This document shows, in pieces, positions 9,453-18,899 of a DNA stretch of 64,000 bases (the stretch's first letter is position 1; every line of letters begins with the position of its first letter). The notes below the pieces were generated by a model, which was not told the origin of the DNA, did not search any database, and saw only the letters and a list, made by a program, of their open reading frames with translations. Source of the stretch: Ruegeria sp. R14_0 (lineage in GTDB: Bacteria > Pseudomonadota > Alphaproteobacteria > Rhodobacterales > Rhodobacteraceae); NCBI RefSeq assembly GCF_017743975.1, contig NZ_JAGHRC010000001.1:744001-808000 (forward strand). Direction: 5' to 3'. Both the position numbers and the translations under genes were made by a program.

Positions 9453-10907
9453 ATGGTTTCTCGCGTCATACCCGTTGATCCGTTCGATCTCGTCATTTTT
9501 GGCGGGACCGGGGATTTGGCGCAGCGCAAGATTTTACCGGCGCTGTTCAAACGGTTTTGCGCGGGACAGTGGGATGACGCCGTGCAAATCATCGGCGCGG
9601 CGCGCACCGAACACGATCGGGCGGCGTTTCAGGGCATTGTGGCCGAATCGCTGCGAACCCATGCCGCAGTACAGTGTCAGGACGCTCCCGCTTTGGACGC
9701 GTTTTTGCAGCGCGTCGACTACGTGACATTGGACGGGTCATCGAACGAGGGCTGGGACCAGTTGGCGGCCAAGTTGACCGCAGACCGAGTTAGGGCGTTT
9801 TACTTTTCCGTGGGACCGCGGCTGTTTGGACCGTTGGCGGAACGGATCAAGGCTCATGATCTGGCGACCTCCAGCACTCGGATTGTGGTCGAAAAACCCT
9901 TTGGTCACGATCTGGAAAGTGCCCGCGCCTTGAATGCGACGCTGGCCGAGCATTTCCGCGAAGGTCAGATTTACCGCATTGACCATTATCTGGGTAAGGA
10001 AACTGTTCAGAATCTGATGGCCGTGCGGTTTGGCAATATGCTGTTCGAGCCGCTCTGGAACAGCCAGTATGTCGATCACATCCAGATCACCGTGGCCGAG
10101 TCCGTGGGCATTGACGGCCGCGAGGAGTATTATGAGCGCGCAGGTGCGATGCGCGACATGATGCAGAACCACCTGATGCAGCTGCTCTGTCTGATCGCGA
10201 TGGAGCCCCCGGCAAAGTTCGATCCCGACGCGGTTCGGGATGAAAAGCTGAAAGTCATCCGCGCGCTGGATCAGGTCGAGCCGCACCACATCGTCCGCGG
10301 TCAATTCGATGGCAGTGGCAGCGGAAAAGGGTACCGTGAGATTGTGGGCAATCCGCGCTCGACCACCGAAAGCTATGTCGCGCTGAAGGCGCATGTCAGC
10401 AATTGGCGGTGGGCGGGAACGCCGTTCTATCTGCGCACGGGCAAACGTTTGGTGGCGCGGTCTTCGGTGATCAACGTAATGTTCAAAGACGCGCCGCATT
10501 CGATCTTTGGGGCGGATGCTGGTCGTCACGCGAATGTCTTGTCGATCCGGTTGCAGCCGAACGAAGGGATCACGTTGAAAGTGACGATCAAGGAGCCGGG
10601 GCAGGGCGGGATGCGTCTGGTCGATGTGCCTCTGGACATGAGTTTTGCCGAAGCGCTGGGGCCAGAGAACCAAAACCCGCCAGATGCCTATGAACGTTTG
10701 GTCATGGACGTGATCCGGGGAAACCAAACCCTGTTCATGCGCGGCGATGAGGTTGAGGCCGCGTGGGCCTGGACCGACCCGATCATCGCTGGGTGGCAAG
10801 CGCGGGGCGATGTACCCAAACCGTATGAAAGCGGCAGCACTGGCCCGGGCGACGCCGAGCTGCTGATGAATCGAGATGGTCGCCGCTGGCAAGGAATAAA
10901 CCCATGA
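9453..10907 (+). CDS. zwf: glucose-6-phosphate 1-dehydrogenase
   Basis: 484-residue G6PD making 6-phosphogluconolactone with NAD(P)+. The dinucleotide-binding GGTGDLAQRK is at residues 17-26, EKPFGHD at the Rossmann end, and the catalytic DHYLGKETVQN around 176-186 carries the general-base region. It is first in a three-gene zwf-pgl-pgi operon; its TGA overlaps the pgl ATG by 4 bases, implying translational coupling. In roseobacters this pathway feeds the Entner-Doudoroff route, but edd and eda are not in this window. Confidence 0.97.
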   Translation: MVSRVIPVDPFDLVIFGGTGDLAQRKILPALFKRFCAGQWDDAVQIIGAARTEHDRAAFQGIVAESLRTHAAVQCQDAPALDAFLQRVDYVTLDGSSNEGWDQLAAKLTADRVRAFYFSVGPRLFGPLAERIKAHDLATSSTRIVVEKPFGHDLESARALNATLAEHFREGQIYRIDHYLGKETVQNLMAVRFGNMLFEPLWNSQYVDHIQITVAESVGIDGREEYYERAGAMRDMMQNHLMQLLCLIAMEPPAKFDPDAVRDEKLKVIRALDQVEPHHIVRGQFDGSGSGKGYREIVGNPRSTTESYVALKAHVSNWRWAGTPFYLRTGKRLVARSSVINVMFKDAPHSIFGADAGRHANVLSIRLQPNEGITLKVTIKEPGQGGMRLVDVPLDMSFAEALGPENQNPPDAYERLVMDVIRGNQTLFMRGDEVEAAWAWTDPIIAGWQARGDVPKPYESGSTGPGDAELLMNRDGRRWQGINP

Positions 10908-11575
10908 ACATTCAGGAATATGCCGACCGCGACATGCTGGCCATTGATGTCGCCAACGCTTTGGCCGGAGAGTTAGAGGCCGCCTTGCTGCACCATGATA
11001 TGGTCTCGCTGGCGGTGCCTGGCGGAACGACTCCGGGACCGGTCTTTGACAGTCTTTGCGCCGCGGATCTGGAATGGGATCGTGTGCGGGTTCTGCCCAC
11101 CGATGAACGGTGTGTTCCGGGTGACAGCGACCGGTCGAACGAACGGCTGATCCGCCAGCGGCTGCTGACAAACCGCGCATCTGTTGCGCAATATGTGCCG
11201 CTCTATGTCGAAGGAAAAGAACCCGATGCGGTGCTGGCCGAGATCGAAAGCCTGATCACTCCGGTCCTGCCATTGTCCGTCCTGGTGCTGGGTATGGGTG
11301 AGGACATGCACACGGCATCCCTGTTTCCCGGAATGGCAGGGCTTGAGGCTGCGCTGGACGGCCACGCCCGGCCGCTGGCTGTGGCGCGCCCTGAAACGCA
11401 GCCCGAAGCGCGGATCACACTGACCGGGCCGGTGTTGGACGGGGCGCTGTCCAAACACCTGATTATTTTCGGGGCCGCCAAGCGTGACGCGTTGGAAAAG
11501 GCCATGTCCTTGCCGCCGGAAGAAGCCCCCATTGCTGCGGCGCTGACCGGCATGACGGTACATTGGGCGGAGTAA
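10904..11575 (+). CDS. pgl: 6-phosphogluconolactonase
   Basis: 223-residue SOL/DevB-type lactonase that hydrolyses 6-phosphoglucono-1,5-lactone to 6-phosphogluconate. Family blocks seen are [11 protein letters not shown] near residue 40, [14 protein letters not shown]-type motif (residues 66-80) and [15 protein letters not shown] (about 127-141). The second of three operon genes, it overlaps zwf by an ATGA and is 5 bases from pgi. The pairing with zwf leaves little doubt about function. Confidence 0.95.
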   Translation: MNIQEYADRDMLAIDVANALAGELEAALLHHDMVSLAVPGGTTPGPVFDSLCAADLEWDRVRVLPTDERCVPGDSDRSNERLIRQRLLTNRASVAQYVPLYVEGKEPDAVLAEIESLITPVLPLSVLVLGMGEDMHTASLFPGMAGLEAALDGHARPLAVARPETQPEARITLTGPVLDGALSKHLIIFGAAKRDALEKAMSLPPEEAPIAAALTGMTVHWAE

Positions 11576-11580
11576 CGCAG

Positions 11581-13194
11581 ATGCAGTTGACCCAACTAAA
11601 GGCCTTGGCATCCCAAGCAGAAAGCCAATCGATCCTGAGCCTGTTCGAAGGCGACACCGACCGGGCTCAAGGGTTCGCGACCTCGACCGGTGATTTGCTG
11701 TTCGACTATTCCAAAACTCAGATCACCGATGAGGTGCGCAGGGCCCTGATCGCCCTGTGTGACGCGGCCGGTTTGGCCGAGCGTCGAGCAGCGATGTTCG
11801 ACGGGGAAAAGATCAACGAAACCGAAGGGCGGGCGGTTCTGCACACCGCTTTGCGCAATCTGGACGGCGGACCGGTCGAAGTCGACGGGCTGGACGTCAT
11901 GCCGGACGTGTTGGACACGTTGCAGCGCATGCGTGTCTTCGCCGAAGAGGTGCGCGGCGGCGCGGTCGCCGGGGTCGGGGGCGGTTTCACCGACGTGGTG
12001 AATATCGGCATTGGCGGTTCGGATCTTGGGCCGGTCATGGCGACCCATGCACTGGCTCCTTATCATGACGGGCCAAGGCTGCATTACGTGTCCAACGTGG
12101 ATGGTGCGCATATTGCCGACACGCTGCGTCAGCTTGATCCGACGCGGACGCTGGTGATCGTCGCCTCCAAGACCTTCACGACCATCGAGACCATGACCAA
12201 TGCCCGCACCGCGCGCGCCTGGATGGAGGATGGTGGGGGCGACCCCGCCAAACAGTTTGCTGCTGTTTCCAGTGCGCTGGACAAAACGCAAGCCTTTGGC
12301 ATCCCCGAGGATCGCGTGTTCGGTTTCGCCGACTGGGTCGGCGGGCGCTATTCGGTTTGGGGACCCGTGGGTCTGCCGGTGATGATCGCGGTCGGATCGA
12401 ATGCCTTTGATGCATTCCTGCGGGGCGGGCAGGCGATGGATGTGCATTTCCGCGCCGCCGATTGGACCGAGAATATGCCGGTGATGCTGGCTCTGGTCGG
12501 TGTGTGGCACCGTCAGGTGCTGGGTCATGCAAGCCGAGCCGTGCTGCCTTACGATCAACGCCTGCTGCGCTTGCCTGCCTATTTCCAGCAGCTCGAAATG
12601 GAGTCGAACGGCAAATCCGTGGCGATGGACGGCAGCTCGCTGACGGTTCCCTCAGGCCCTGTGGTCTGGGGCGAGCCGGGCACAAATGGGCAGCATGCGT
12701 TCTATCAGCTGATCCATCAGGGCACTGACGTGATCCCCTGCGAATTCATGGTGGCCGCCGAAGGGCATGAGCCCGAATTGACGCATCACCACCGCTTGTT
12801 GCTGGCCAACTGCCTTGCCCAGTCCGAGGCGCTGATGCGTGGCCGATCCCTGGGCGAAGCACGCCAGCGGATGGAGGCAAAAGGCTTGCAGGGGGATGAG
12901 TTGGAACGTCAGGCCCGCCACCGTGTTTTCCCGGGCAACAGGCCATCCACGACGCTGATGTACCCCAAACTCACACCTTTTGTGCTGGGCCAGATCATTG
13001 CGCTGTATGAACATCGCGTATTCGTCGAGGGCGTTCTGCTGGGCATCAACTCGTTCGACCAATGGGGCGTTGAACTGGGCAAAGAGCTGGCCACCTCGTT
13101 GGGACCGATTGTGAACGGGGAAGAGAGCGCATCCGGCAAGGATGGCTCGACCGCGGCGCTGGTTGCCTATGCAATGCGCCATCGCGACCAGTAA
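11581..13194 (+). CDS. pgi: glucose-6-phosphate isomerase
   Basis: 537-residue phosphoglucose isomerase interconverting G6P and F6P. The sugar-phosphate binding block [26 protein letters not shown] and the PGI signature regions [18 protein letters not shown] and GELGKELA-like [10 protein letters not shown] are present. The ATG at 11581 is preferred to an in-frame TTG at 11563 that would overlap the pgl stop. It closes the zwf-pgl-pgi operon, which lets F6P from gluconeogenesis re-enter oxidation. Confidence 0.97.
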   Translation: MQLTQLKALASQAESQSILSLFEGDTDRAQGFATSTGDLLFDYSKTQITDEVRRALIALCDAAGLAERRAAMFDGEKINETEGRAVLHTALRNLDGGPVEVDGLDVMPDVLDTLQRMRVFAEEVRGGAVAGVGGGFTDVVNIGIGGSDLGPVMATHALAPYHDGPRLHYVSNVDGAHIADTLRQLDPTRTLVIVASKTFTTIETMTNARTARAWMEDGGGDPAKQFAAVSSALDKTQAFGIPEDRVFGFADWVGGRYSVWGPVGLPVMIAVGSNAFDAFLRGGQAMDVHFRAADWTENMPVMLALVGVWHRQVLGHASRAVLPYDQRLLRLPAYFQQLEMESNGKSVAMDGSSLTVPSGPVVWGEPGTNGQHAFYQLIHQGTDVIPCEFMVAAEGHEPELTHHHRLLLANCLAQSEALMRGRSLGEARQRMEAKGLQGDELERQARHRVFPGNRPSTTLMYPKLTPFVLGQIIALYEHRVFVEGVLLGINSFDQWGVELGKELATSLGPIVNGEESASGKDGSTAALVAYAMRHRDQ

Positions 13195-13374
13195 CGCGTT
13201 TTTTAGCGGCCTGCCGTAAAGGAAGGCTGCATTCTTTTATTGTCAGACAATTAAATGATTGGCAGGGTCGTACCCTAGGGAGAGCTCTGAACAACCCGCG
13301 AAAGCGAACTAGGTGTTCCGGGCAAGTAGACAGTGCGGCCCAACGCAGGCGGTGCTGACAAAGGGAGGATGTCC

Positions 13375-14994
13375 ATGCTGGGACAGATGATGACGCAGCC
13401 TTTGCTGATCTCGTCGCTGATTGATCACGCCGAACGCTATCACGGCCAGACTGAGATTTACTCGGTCGAAACCGATGGAACGGTCACCGAAACCAATTGG
13501 GCACAGGTGGCGCAGAACGCGCGCAAGCTGGGGTCCGCGCTGACGAAGCTGGGTCTTGAACCACAAGACCGCGTTGGAACGCTCGCCTGGAACAACCGGC
13601 GGCACCTTGAGATTTACTATGCCACCTCGGGCGCGGGGTTCGTCTGCCATACGGTGAACCCACGCCTTTTCCCCGAGCAACTGACGTATATCATCAACCA
13701 CGCCAAGGACCGGGTTCTGTTCTTTGATGCCACGTTCATCCCGCTGGTCGCGGGGCTGCATGAACACCTGACCGAAGTGCGCCATTTCGTTCTGATGGGT
13801 CCCAGGAACGAGGATGCCATCGCGCAAATCCCTGATGTTGTGTTCTATGACGAGTTGATCGAAACCGGGGATGACGATTTCCAATGGCCCAGCTTCGACG
13901 AAAACACTGCGTCCAGCCTTTGCTATACCTCGGGCACAACGGGCAATCCCAAAGGGGTTCTCTATTCTCATCGGTCTACCGTTCTGCACAGCTTCGGCTC
14001 GAACACCTGCGATGTAATCGGGTTTTCGGCCATGGATGTGGTACTGCCGGTGGTGCCGATGTTCCATGTAAACGCGTGGGGGTCCCCGTATGCCTGCGCC
14101 ATGTCCGGCTCGCGCATGGTGCTGCCGGGGCCTGATCTGCACGGTGAAGCTCTGGTGAAACTGATCGACACCTACGGCGTGACGCTTGCCATGGGGGTTC
14201 CGACGATCTGGCAGGGGTTGCTGGCCTATGCCGCGCAATCGGGCAGCAAGCTGGACAGTCTTGCGCGCACTGTGATTGGCGGTGCCGCATGCCCGCCGTC
14301 GATGATTGAAACCTTCCGCGAAACCTATGGCGTGGATACCGTCCACGCCTGGGGCATGAGCGAGATGAGCCCGCTGGGCACAACGAACAACCCGATGGCC
14401 AAACACTTTGACCTGCCGCTGGAAGAGCAACACAAGCTGCGCGAAAGCCAGGGCCGTCCGCCTTATGGTGTCGAGCTGAAGATCGTAGATGATGACGGCA
14501 ACGATCTGCCCAATGACGGTGATACGCAAGGCGACCTGCTGGTGCGGGGGCATTGGGTGCTGGACAGCTATTTCCAATTGCAGGACGAAGGATTGCTGCA
14601 GGACGGTTGGTTCGCCACCGGCGATGTCGCCACGCTTGATCCCGACGGGTATATGACGATCCGCGATCGGTCGAAGGATATTATCAAGTCAGGCGGGGAA
14701 TGGATCAGCTCGGTCGAGTTGGAAAACATAGCCGTTGCGCACCCGAAACTCGCCACGGCAGCTGTTGTCGGAGTGCCCCATCCGAAATGGGATGAACGTC
14801 CTTTGCTGGTGGCAGTAAAAGCCGAAGGTGAAGACCCAAGTGAAGATGAGTTGCTCGCCTTTTTCGACGGCAAGATCGCCAAGTGGCAGGTGCCGGACAA
14901 GGTCGTCTTTGTGGATGCGTTGCCGTTGAATGCGACTGGCAAAATCCTAAAGCGCAATCTGCGCGCGGATTTCGAGGACGCCCTGATGGGGTGA
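13375..14994 (+). CDS. dmdB: 3-methylmercaptopropionyl-CoA ligase (DmdB-type acyl-CoA synthetase)
   Basis: 539-residue adenylate-forming CoA ligase. The P-loop YTSGTTGNPKG (184-194), GWFATGDV and KSGGEWIS motifs define the ANL family, and K523 in NATGKILKR is the adenylation lysine. Numbering from the ATG at 13375 (AAGGGAGG site 7 bases upstream) puts H231, W235, W326 and K523 exactly where I recall the important residues of Ruegeria DmdB, and the length is the same. DmdB activates MMPA in the DMSP demethylation pathway. DmdA, DmdC and DmdD are not adjacent. A generic medium-chain acyl-CoA ligase role is the alternative. Confidence 0.75.
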   Translation: MLGQMMTQPLLISSLIDHAERYHGQTEIYSVETDGTVTETNWAQVAQNARKLGSALTKLGLEPQDRVGTLAWNNRRHLEIYYATSGAGFVCHTVNPRLFPEQLTYIINHAKDRVLFFDATFIPLVAGLHEHLTEVRHFVLMGPRNEDAIAQIPDVVFYDELIETGDDDFQWPSFDENTASSLCYTSGTTGNPKGVLYSHRSTVLHSFGSNTCDVIGFSAMDVVLPVVPMFHVNAWGSPYACAMSGSRMVLPGPDLHGEALVKLIDTYGVTLAMGVPTIWQGLLAYAAQSGSKLDSLARTVIGGAACPPSMIETFRETYGVDTVHAWGMSEMSPLGTTNNPMAKHFDLPLEEQHKLRESQGRPPYGVELKIVDDDGNDLPNDGDTQGDLLVRGHWVLDSYFQLQDEGLLQDGWFATGDVATLDPDGYMTIRDRSKDIIKSGGEWISSVELENIAVAHPKLATAAVVGVPHPKWDERPLLVAVKAEGEDPSEDELLAFFDGKIAKWQVPDKVVFVDALPLNATGKILKRNLRADFEDALMG

Positions 14995-15014
14995 GTGCCA
15001 AATCGAGGTGAAAA

Positions 15015-15089
15015 TGGCTCCGGCGGTAGGGATCGAACCTACGACCAATTGATTAACAGTCAACTGCTCTACCGCTGAGCTACGCCGGA
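15015..15089 (-). tRNA. tRNA-Asn(GTT), copy 1
   Basis: 75-base cloverleaf including an encoded CCA. The acceptor stem is TCCGGCG/CGCCGGA, the D arm has AGCTCAGCGGTAGAGC, the anticodon loop CTGTTAA gives GTT, and the T arm has GGTTCGATCC. It is identical in sequence to the second copy 204 bases away. Confidence 0.97.
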
Positions 15090-15100
15090 ACGGTTCGCGC

Positions 15101-15130
15101 CGTATAGCAACCTGTTTCTGCGGCGTCCAG
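15101..15130 (-). promoter_or_regulatory. promoter of tRNA-Asn copy 1
   Basis: CTGGAC (-35) and TATACG (-10) separated by 18 bases, with the -10 box ending 11 bases before the tRNA 5' end. The same two boxes with the same spacing occur before the second tRNA-Asn, which supports the call although the spacer bases differ. Confidence 0.6.
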
Positions 15131-15218
15131 AGGGGCGCGTAATTTTTTTCGACGAAAAAGTTCCAAGGGAAAAACACCTTACTGGGGTGGTGCCAAAGAG
15201 CTTGATTTTAGGGGAATT

Positions 15219-15293
15219 TGGCTCCGGCGGTAGGGATCGAACCTACGACCAATTGATTAACAGTCAACTGCTCTACCGCTGAGCTACGCCGGA
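15219..15293 (-). tRNA. tRNA-Asn(GTT), copy 2
   Basis: Identical over all 75 bases, including CCA, to copy 1. It is transcribed leftward toward copy 1 and carries its own promoter-like boxes just upstream. Confidence 0.97.
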
Positions 15294-15302
15294 ACTGAGG
15301 GG

Positions 15303-15332
15303 CGTATAACAACCTGTATTTTTGCCGTCCAG
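15303..15332 (-). promoter_or_regulatory. promoter of tRNA-Asn copy 2
   Basis: CTGGAC, 18-base spacer, TATACG, ending 9 bases before the tRNA. The boxes match those of copy 1 exactly. Confidence 0.6.
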
Positions 15333-15369
15333 AGGGGAACTGCACCAAACGGCAAAAAATTTCAAACCG

Positions 15370-16284
15370 CTAGGCCGCACGAACAAACTTGGCATCGACA
15401 GACAGATCCTCGTGTGTTGAAATCTTTGATTTACCATAAAGATCAACAAGATGCGCAAACACATTGCGCTCGGCCGCCGGAAGCAATGCTGCCGGTGTTT
15501 CAGTATAGATGCGCTCGGCCAGTTGCCGGGCGGTTCTGGGTTGATCTTCCAGCGCGGCCAGGATCTGCGCCTCGCGCGTCAGCCGGTGTGCGATCAGCCA
15601 TTCCAGCCGCTCAGCGGGATCCGTGATGGGTGCGCCGTGACCTGCGTGAAACACCGACCAATCGCGTGCTTGCAACTTGTGGCAGGCTTGCATGAAATCC
15701 GTCAGATCTCCGTCCGGTGGTGAGACCAGGGAACTGGCCCAGCCCATAACGTGATCTGCGGTAAAGCAAACGTCACCCCACGCCAGAGCGATATGGTTGC
15801 CCAAATGGCCCGGCGTATGGATGACCTCAAGCTGCCAGCCGTCACCGTCGATAAGCTCGCCATCGGTGACCTCGATATGGGGGCGGAACGCGGTGTCTAT
15901 CCCTTCGCCGCCACCGGCCAGACCCTGCTGTGCCAGCTGCGTCATGACCGCGCTGCGTCCCGCCTGTGGTCCGCCATAGGCCAGAATCGGTGCGCTCGTG
16001 CGTTCCGCCAGTGGGGCGGCAAGGGGAGAGTGGTCCAGATGGCTGTGGGTGACCACGATGTGGCTGATGCGCTGACCCGGCCGCAACGCACTCAGAATCG
16101 CCTCGAGATGCGGTTCGCTCAGGGGGCCAGGATCGATAACCGCCAGGTCGCGCTCGCCTACCAAATAGGTGTTGGTGCCCCGATAGGTCATCGGGGATGG
16201 GTTTGGTGCAAGTATACGGTGCAATCCCGGCTGCAATTCGATTGCTTGACCGACAGGTGGGTTGAAATCGTCAGGCGCCTGCAT
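15370..16284 (-). CDS. MBL-fold metallohydrolase, LACTB2-like
   Basis: 304-residue metallo-beta-lactamase-fold protein. The metal motif THSHLDHS has H80, H82, D84 and H85; further ligands appear in HTPGHLGNHIAL and FTADHVMGW. The C-terminal 80 residues (HRLTREAQILAAL onward) form the winged-helix-like tail typical of LACTB2 relatives, which include endoribonucleases and thioesterases. The N-terminal NPSPMTYRGTNTYLVG is a family mark. It is not an antibiotic resistance beta-lactamase. It lies divergently from the histidine kinase gene. Substrate unknown. Confidence 0.82.
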   Translation of the reverse strand: MQAPDDFNPPVGQAIELQPGLHRILAPNPSPMTYRGTNTYLVGERDLAVIDPGPLSEPHLEAILSALRPGQRISHIVVTHSHLDHSPLAAPLAERTSAPILAYGGPQAGRSAVMTQLAQQGLAGGGEGIDTAFRPHIEVTDGELIDGDGWQLEVIHTPGHLGNHIALAWGDVCFTADHVMGWASSLVSPPDGDLTDFMQACHKLQARDWSVFHAGHGAPITDPAERLEWLIAHRLTREAQILAALEDQPRTARQLAERIYTETPAALLPAAERNVFAHLVDLYGKSKISTHEDLSVDAKFVRAA

Positions 16285-16328
16285 TCTGTGCTCTTTCTCT
16301 TGGCGGATCAGCTCGTTAGGTTTAGCGC

Positions 16329-17648
16329 ATGTCCAGTCAATGGCTCAAACGATATATGCCGCGCAGCCTCTATGCCCGGGCAGCACTGATTCTGGTTTTG
16401 CCGGTTGTCGTGCTGCTGCTTGTCGTTGGCATCGCCTTTCTGCAAAAGCATCTTGAAGACGTCACCGCACAGATGACCAAGAGCGCAACGCGTGAAGTTC
16501 TGCTGCTGCTCGAAACGATGGATGGGGCCGAGACTCAGCAACAGGCGCTGGCCGCCATTCGGCTGGACGTGGCGGCGTTGGACATGAAGGCCCGCTTTGT
16601 CGATACCGCACAGGACCCGGCGACAGAACGACGCCGCTGGTACGATTTTATCGCGCCGCAGGTCGAAAGCAATTTGCGCGCGGAACTGCCCGATTTGGTC
16701 TCTGTCGCGTTGCCCTCAGGGGATGAGGCCCGGTTGTACCTTGAGACCGATTTGGGCCTGTTGCAGGTGACCCTGGATCGTCGCCGTCTGTCGCCCGCTG
16801 CTCCGCACCAGTTGATTGTGACGATGGTGTTTTTTGCTGTTGTTATGACCTCGATCTCGTTTCTCTATATGCGCAATCAGTTGCGCCCCATCACCCGCCT
16901 TGCCGACGCGGCACAGGCCTTTGGGCGGGGCCGGGTGGTGCCATATTCGCCCGGTGGGGCGATCGAAGTTCGCGCTGCGGGCAGTGCGTTTCTGGAGATG
17001 CGCGCACGGATCGAACGTCAGATGGAGCAGCGGACGATGATGTTGTCGGGTGTCAGCCACGATCTGCGAACGCCGCTAACGCGCCTCAAACTGGGGCTGT
17101 CCATGCTGCCCGAAGATGACGCCGCACCGCTGCAGCAGGACGTGGATGAGATGCAGTTGCTGCTGGACGCCTTTCTTGATTTCTCGCGCGGGGCTGCCGA
17201 AGGGTCGCCCGAAGCCGTCAAACCCGAAGTATTGCTGCGCCAAATCATAGACGACGCACAACGGGCAGGGCACCAGGCTGAACTGGTCTCGGTCGAGGGT
17301 GAGGGCACCGCGATGCTGCGCCCAACTGCAATTCGCCGCGCGGTTGAGAATCTCATCGGCAACGCGGTGCGGTATGGGAATCGGGCCGAAATCAGTATGT
17401 CGATGTCAGCCAAAACCCTGCGAATCCGGGTTGAAGATGACGGGCCGGGCATCCCGCCTGAACAGCGTACCGAGGCGGTGAAACCCTTTTCTCGCCTGGA
17501 TCCCGCCCGCAATCAGAATCAGGGCAGCGGAGTAGGGCTGGGGCTGGCGATCGTGGCGGACATCGCGCGCGCGCATGGCGGCGTGCTGCGTCTTGGAAAA
17601 AGTGAACGGCTGGGCGGCCTCTGCGCCGACATTATTATCGGGCGCTAA
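16329..17648 (+). CDS. EnvZ-like sensor histidine kinase, no adjacent regulator
   Basis: 439-residue membrane histidine kinase. Membrane segments lie at about 17-38 and 161-181 with a periplasmic sensor of about 120 residues between; HAMP follows to about 235. The phosphoacceptor is H244 in SGVSHDLRTPLTRLK, the N box is NLIGNAVRYG (341-350) and the G1 box DDGPGIP (370-376). The close HisKA sequence and layout resemble EnvZ. No response regulator gene is present on either side: neighbours are an MBL hydrolase and a tRNA, so its partner is encoded elsewhere. Confidence 0.87.
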   Translation: MSSQWLKRYMPRSLYARAALILVLPVVVLLLVVGIAFLQKHLEDVTAQMTKSATREVLLLLETMDGAETQQQALAAIRLDVAALDMKARFVDTAQDPATERRRWYDFIAPQVESNLRAELPDLVSVALPSGDEARLYLETDLGLLQVTLDRRRLSPAAPHQLIVTMVFFAVVMTSISFLYMRNQLRPITRLADAAQAFGRGRVVPYSPGGAIEVRAAGSAFLEMRARIERQMEQRTMMLSGVSHDLRTPLTRLKLGLSMLPEDDAAPLQQDVDEMQLLLDAFLDFSRGAAEGSPEAVKPEVLLRQIIDDAQRAGHQAELVSVEGEGTAMLRPTAIRRAVENLIGNAVRYGNRAEISMSMSAKTLRIRVEDDGPGIPPEQRTEAVKPFSRLDPARNQNQGSGVGLGLAIVADIARAHGGVLRLGKSERLGGLCADIIIGR

Positions 17649-17668
17649 ATCAGGTCAGACGGTGAATT

Positions 17669-17745
17669 TGGTAGGCCCGGCAGGACTTGAACCCGCAACC
17701 AAAGCGTTATGAGCGCTCTGCTCTAACCAATTGAGCTACAGGCCC
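17669..17745 (-). tRNA. tRNA-Ile2(CAT), lysidine type
   Basis: 77-base tRNA with encoded CCA and anticodon CAT in the loop CTCATAA. The acceptor GGGCCTG/CGGGCCT, the D arm TAGCTCAATTGGTTAGAGC and the run CGCTTTGGTTGC before GGTTCAAGTCC fit the AUA-reading tRNA-Ile2 whose C34 is changed to lysidine by TilS, rather than elongator tRNA-Met, which in this group has a different acceptor stem. Initiator tRNA is ruled out by the G1-T72 pair. The Ile2/Met choice is by resemblance. Confidence 0.8.
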
Positions 17746-17757
17746 GCCTAGGCGCTT

Positions 17758-17785
17758 TGAGTACCACGGTGATCGCCCGCGTCAA
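17758..17785 (-). promoter_or_regulatory. possible promoter of tRNA-Ile2
   Basis: TTGACG and TACTCA separated by 16 bases, 12 bases before the tRNA 5' end. The -35 box is good, the -10 box is poor. Confidence 0.35.
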
Positions 17786-17852
17786 GCCTGACCGTTGCAA
17801 CATGTCCCACAATCGAATAACCCGCGCGGGAACCATTCATAAGGGGCTGGCC

Positions 17853-18899
17853 ATGACGACGGGCAAGAACGGAATCACCTATGCCGATGCGGGCGTTGAT
17901 ATTGATGCGGGGAATGCTCTGGTCGACCGGATCAAGCCTGCCGCCAAACGCACCGACCGTTCGGGCGTGATGAGCGGGCTGGGTGGCTTTGGCGCTCTGT
18001 TCGACCTGAAAGGGGCCGGTTACGAAGACCCAATCCTGGTTGGCGCCACCGATGGTGTGGGGACCAAGCTGCGGATTGCCATTGATACCGGTGTCGTTGA
18101 CGGTGTGGGCATCGATTTGGTGGCCATGTGCGTGAACGACCTGATTTGCCAAGGTGCCGAGCCTCTGTTTTTCCTCGACTATTTTGCGACCGGCAAACTT
18201 GATACAGATACTGCTGCACGGATCATCGAAGGTATCGCGGAAGGCTGCGTGCAATCCGGTTGCGCCTTGATCGGTGGCGAGACGGCGGAGATGCCGGGCA
18301 TGTACCCGGATGGAGATTTCGATCTGGCCGGGTTCTCGGTCGGTGCGATGGAACGTGGCGCGCATCTGCCGGCAGGCGTAAAGGCGGGCGATGTACTGTT
18401 GGGGCTGGGCTCGAACGGGGTGCACTCGAACGGGTATTCGCTGGTGCGCAAACTGGTCGAGATCTCGGGCCTGGGTTGGGATGCTGCGTCGCCCTTTGGC
18501 GACGGTACGCTGGGTGAGGCGCTGCTGACACCCACAAGGCTGTATGTGAAACAGGCCTTGCAAGCGATCCGTGCGGGTGGCGTTCATGCGCTGGCCCACA
18601 TTACCGGCGGTGGCCTGACCGAAAACCTGCCGCGCGTTTTGCCCGAAGGACTGGGCGCCGAGATTGATCTGACCGCGTGGGAGCTGCCCCCCGTCTTCCG
18701 CTGGATGGCGGAAACCGGTGGCATTGCCGAGGCCGAGATGCTGAAGACCTTCAACTGTGGCATCGGCATGATTGTCGTCTGTGACGCAGAGCGTGCTGAC
18801 GATCTGGCTGCTTTGCTGGCCGACGCCGGTGAAAACGTATCGCGGATCGGCTCTATCACGGACACAGCAGGCATGGCCTATTCGGGCAAACTGTTGTGA
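17853..18899 (+). CDS. purM: phosphoribosylformylglycinamidine cyclo-ligase
   Basis: AIR synthetase, 348 residues, which closes the imidazole ring in purine synthesis using ATP. The family blocks [50 protein letters not shown] and [11 protein letters not shown] are all present. The ATG at 17853 is preferred to an in-frame start at 17757 because it begins the conserved N-terminus and has AAGGGG about 9 bases upstream. Its stop overlaps the purN GTG in GTGA, so the pair is coupled. Confidence 0.96.
   Translation: MTTGKNGITYADAGVDIDAGNALVDRIKPAAKRTDRSGVMSGLGGFGALFDLKGAGYEDPILVGATDGVGTKLRIAIDTGVVDGVGIDLVAMCVNDLICQGAEPLFFLDYFATGKLDTDTAARIIEGIAEGCVQSGCALIGGETAEMPGMYPDGDFDLAGFSVGAMERGAHLPAGVKAGDVLLGLGSNGVHSNGYSLVRKLVEISGLGWDAASPFGDGTLGEALLTPTRLYVKQALQAIRAGGVHALAHITGGGLTENLPRVLPEGLGAEIDLTAWELPPVFRWMAETGGIAEAEMLKTFNCGIGMIVVCDAERADDLAALLADAGENVSRIGSITDTAGMAYSGKLL

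Larger units (their letters stand above)
15015..15341. repeat. tandem duplication of tRNA-Asn with its promoter
   Basis: Two units (about 15015-15140 and 15219-15341) each hold an identical tRNA-Asn and a similar upstream stretch: GTATAGCAACCTGT...GCGTCCAGAGGGG against GTATAACAACCTGT...CCGTCCAGAGGGG. The tRNAs are identical while the flanks have diverged, as expected of an old duplication held by selection or gene conversion. Confidence 0.85.

Noticed and set aside
9738..11180. 480-codon open frame antisense to zwf and pgl
   Set aside because: Crosses two genes that form a certain operon and shows no family pattern.
15150..15220. Terminator after tRNA-Asn copy 2
   Set aside because: CACC/GGTG with TTTTTC has only a 4-bp stem; not strong enough to call.
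15370..16284. Beta-lactamase resistance gene
   Set aside because: The MBL fold with a LACTB2-like C-terminus and no signal peptide points to a housekeeping hydrolase.
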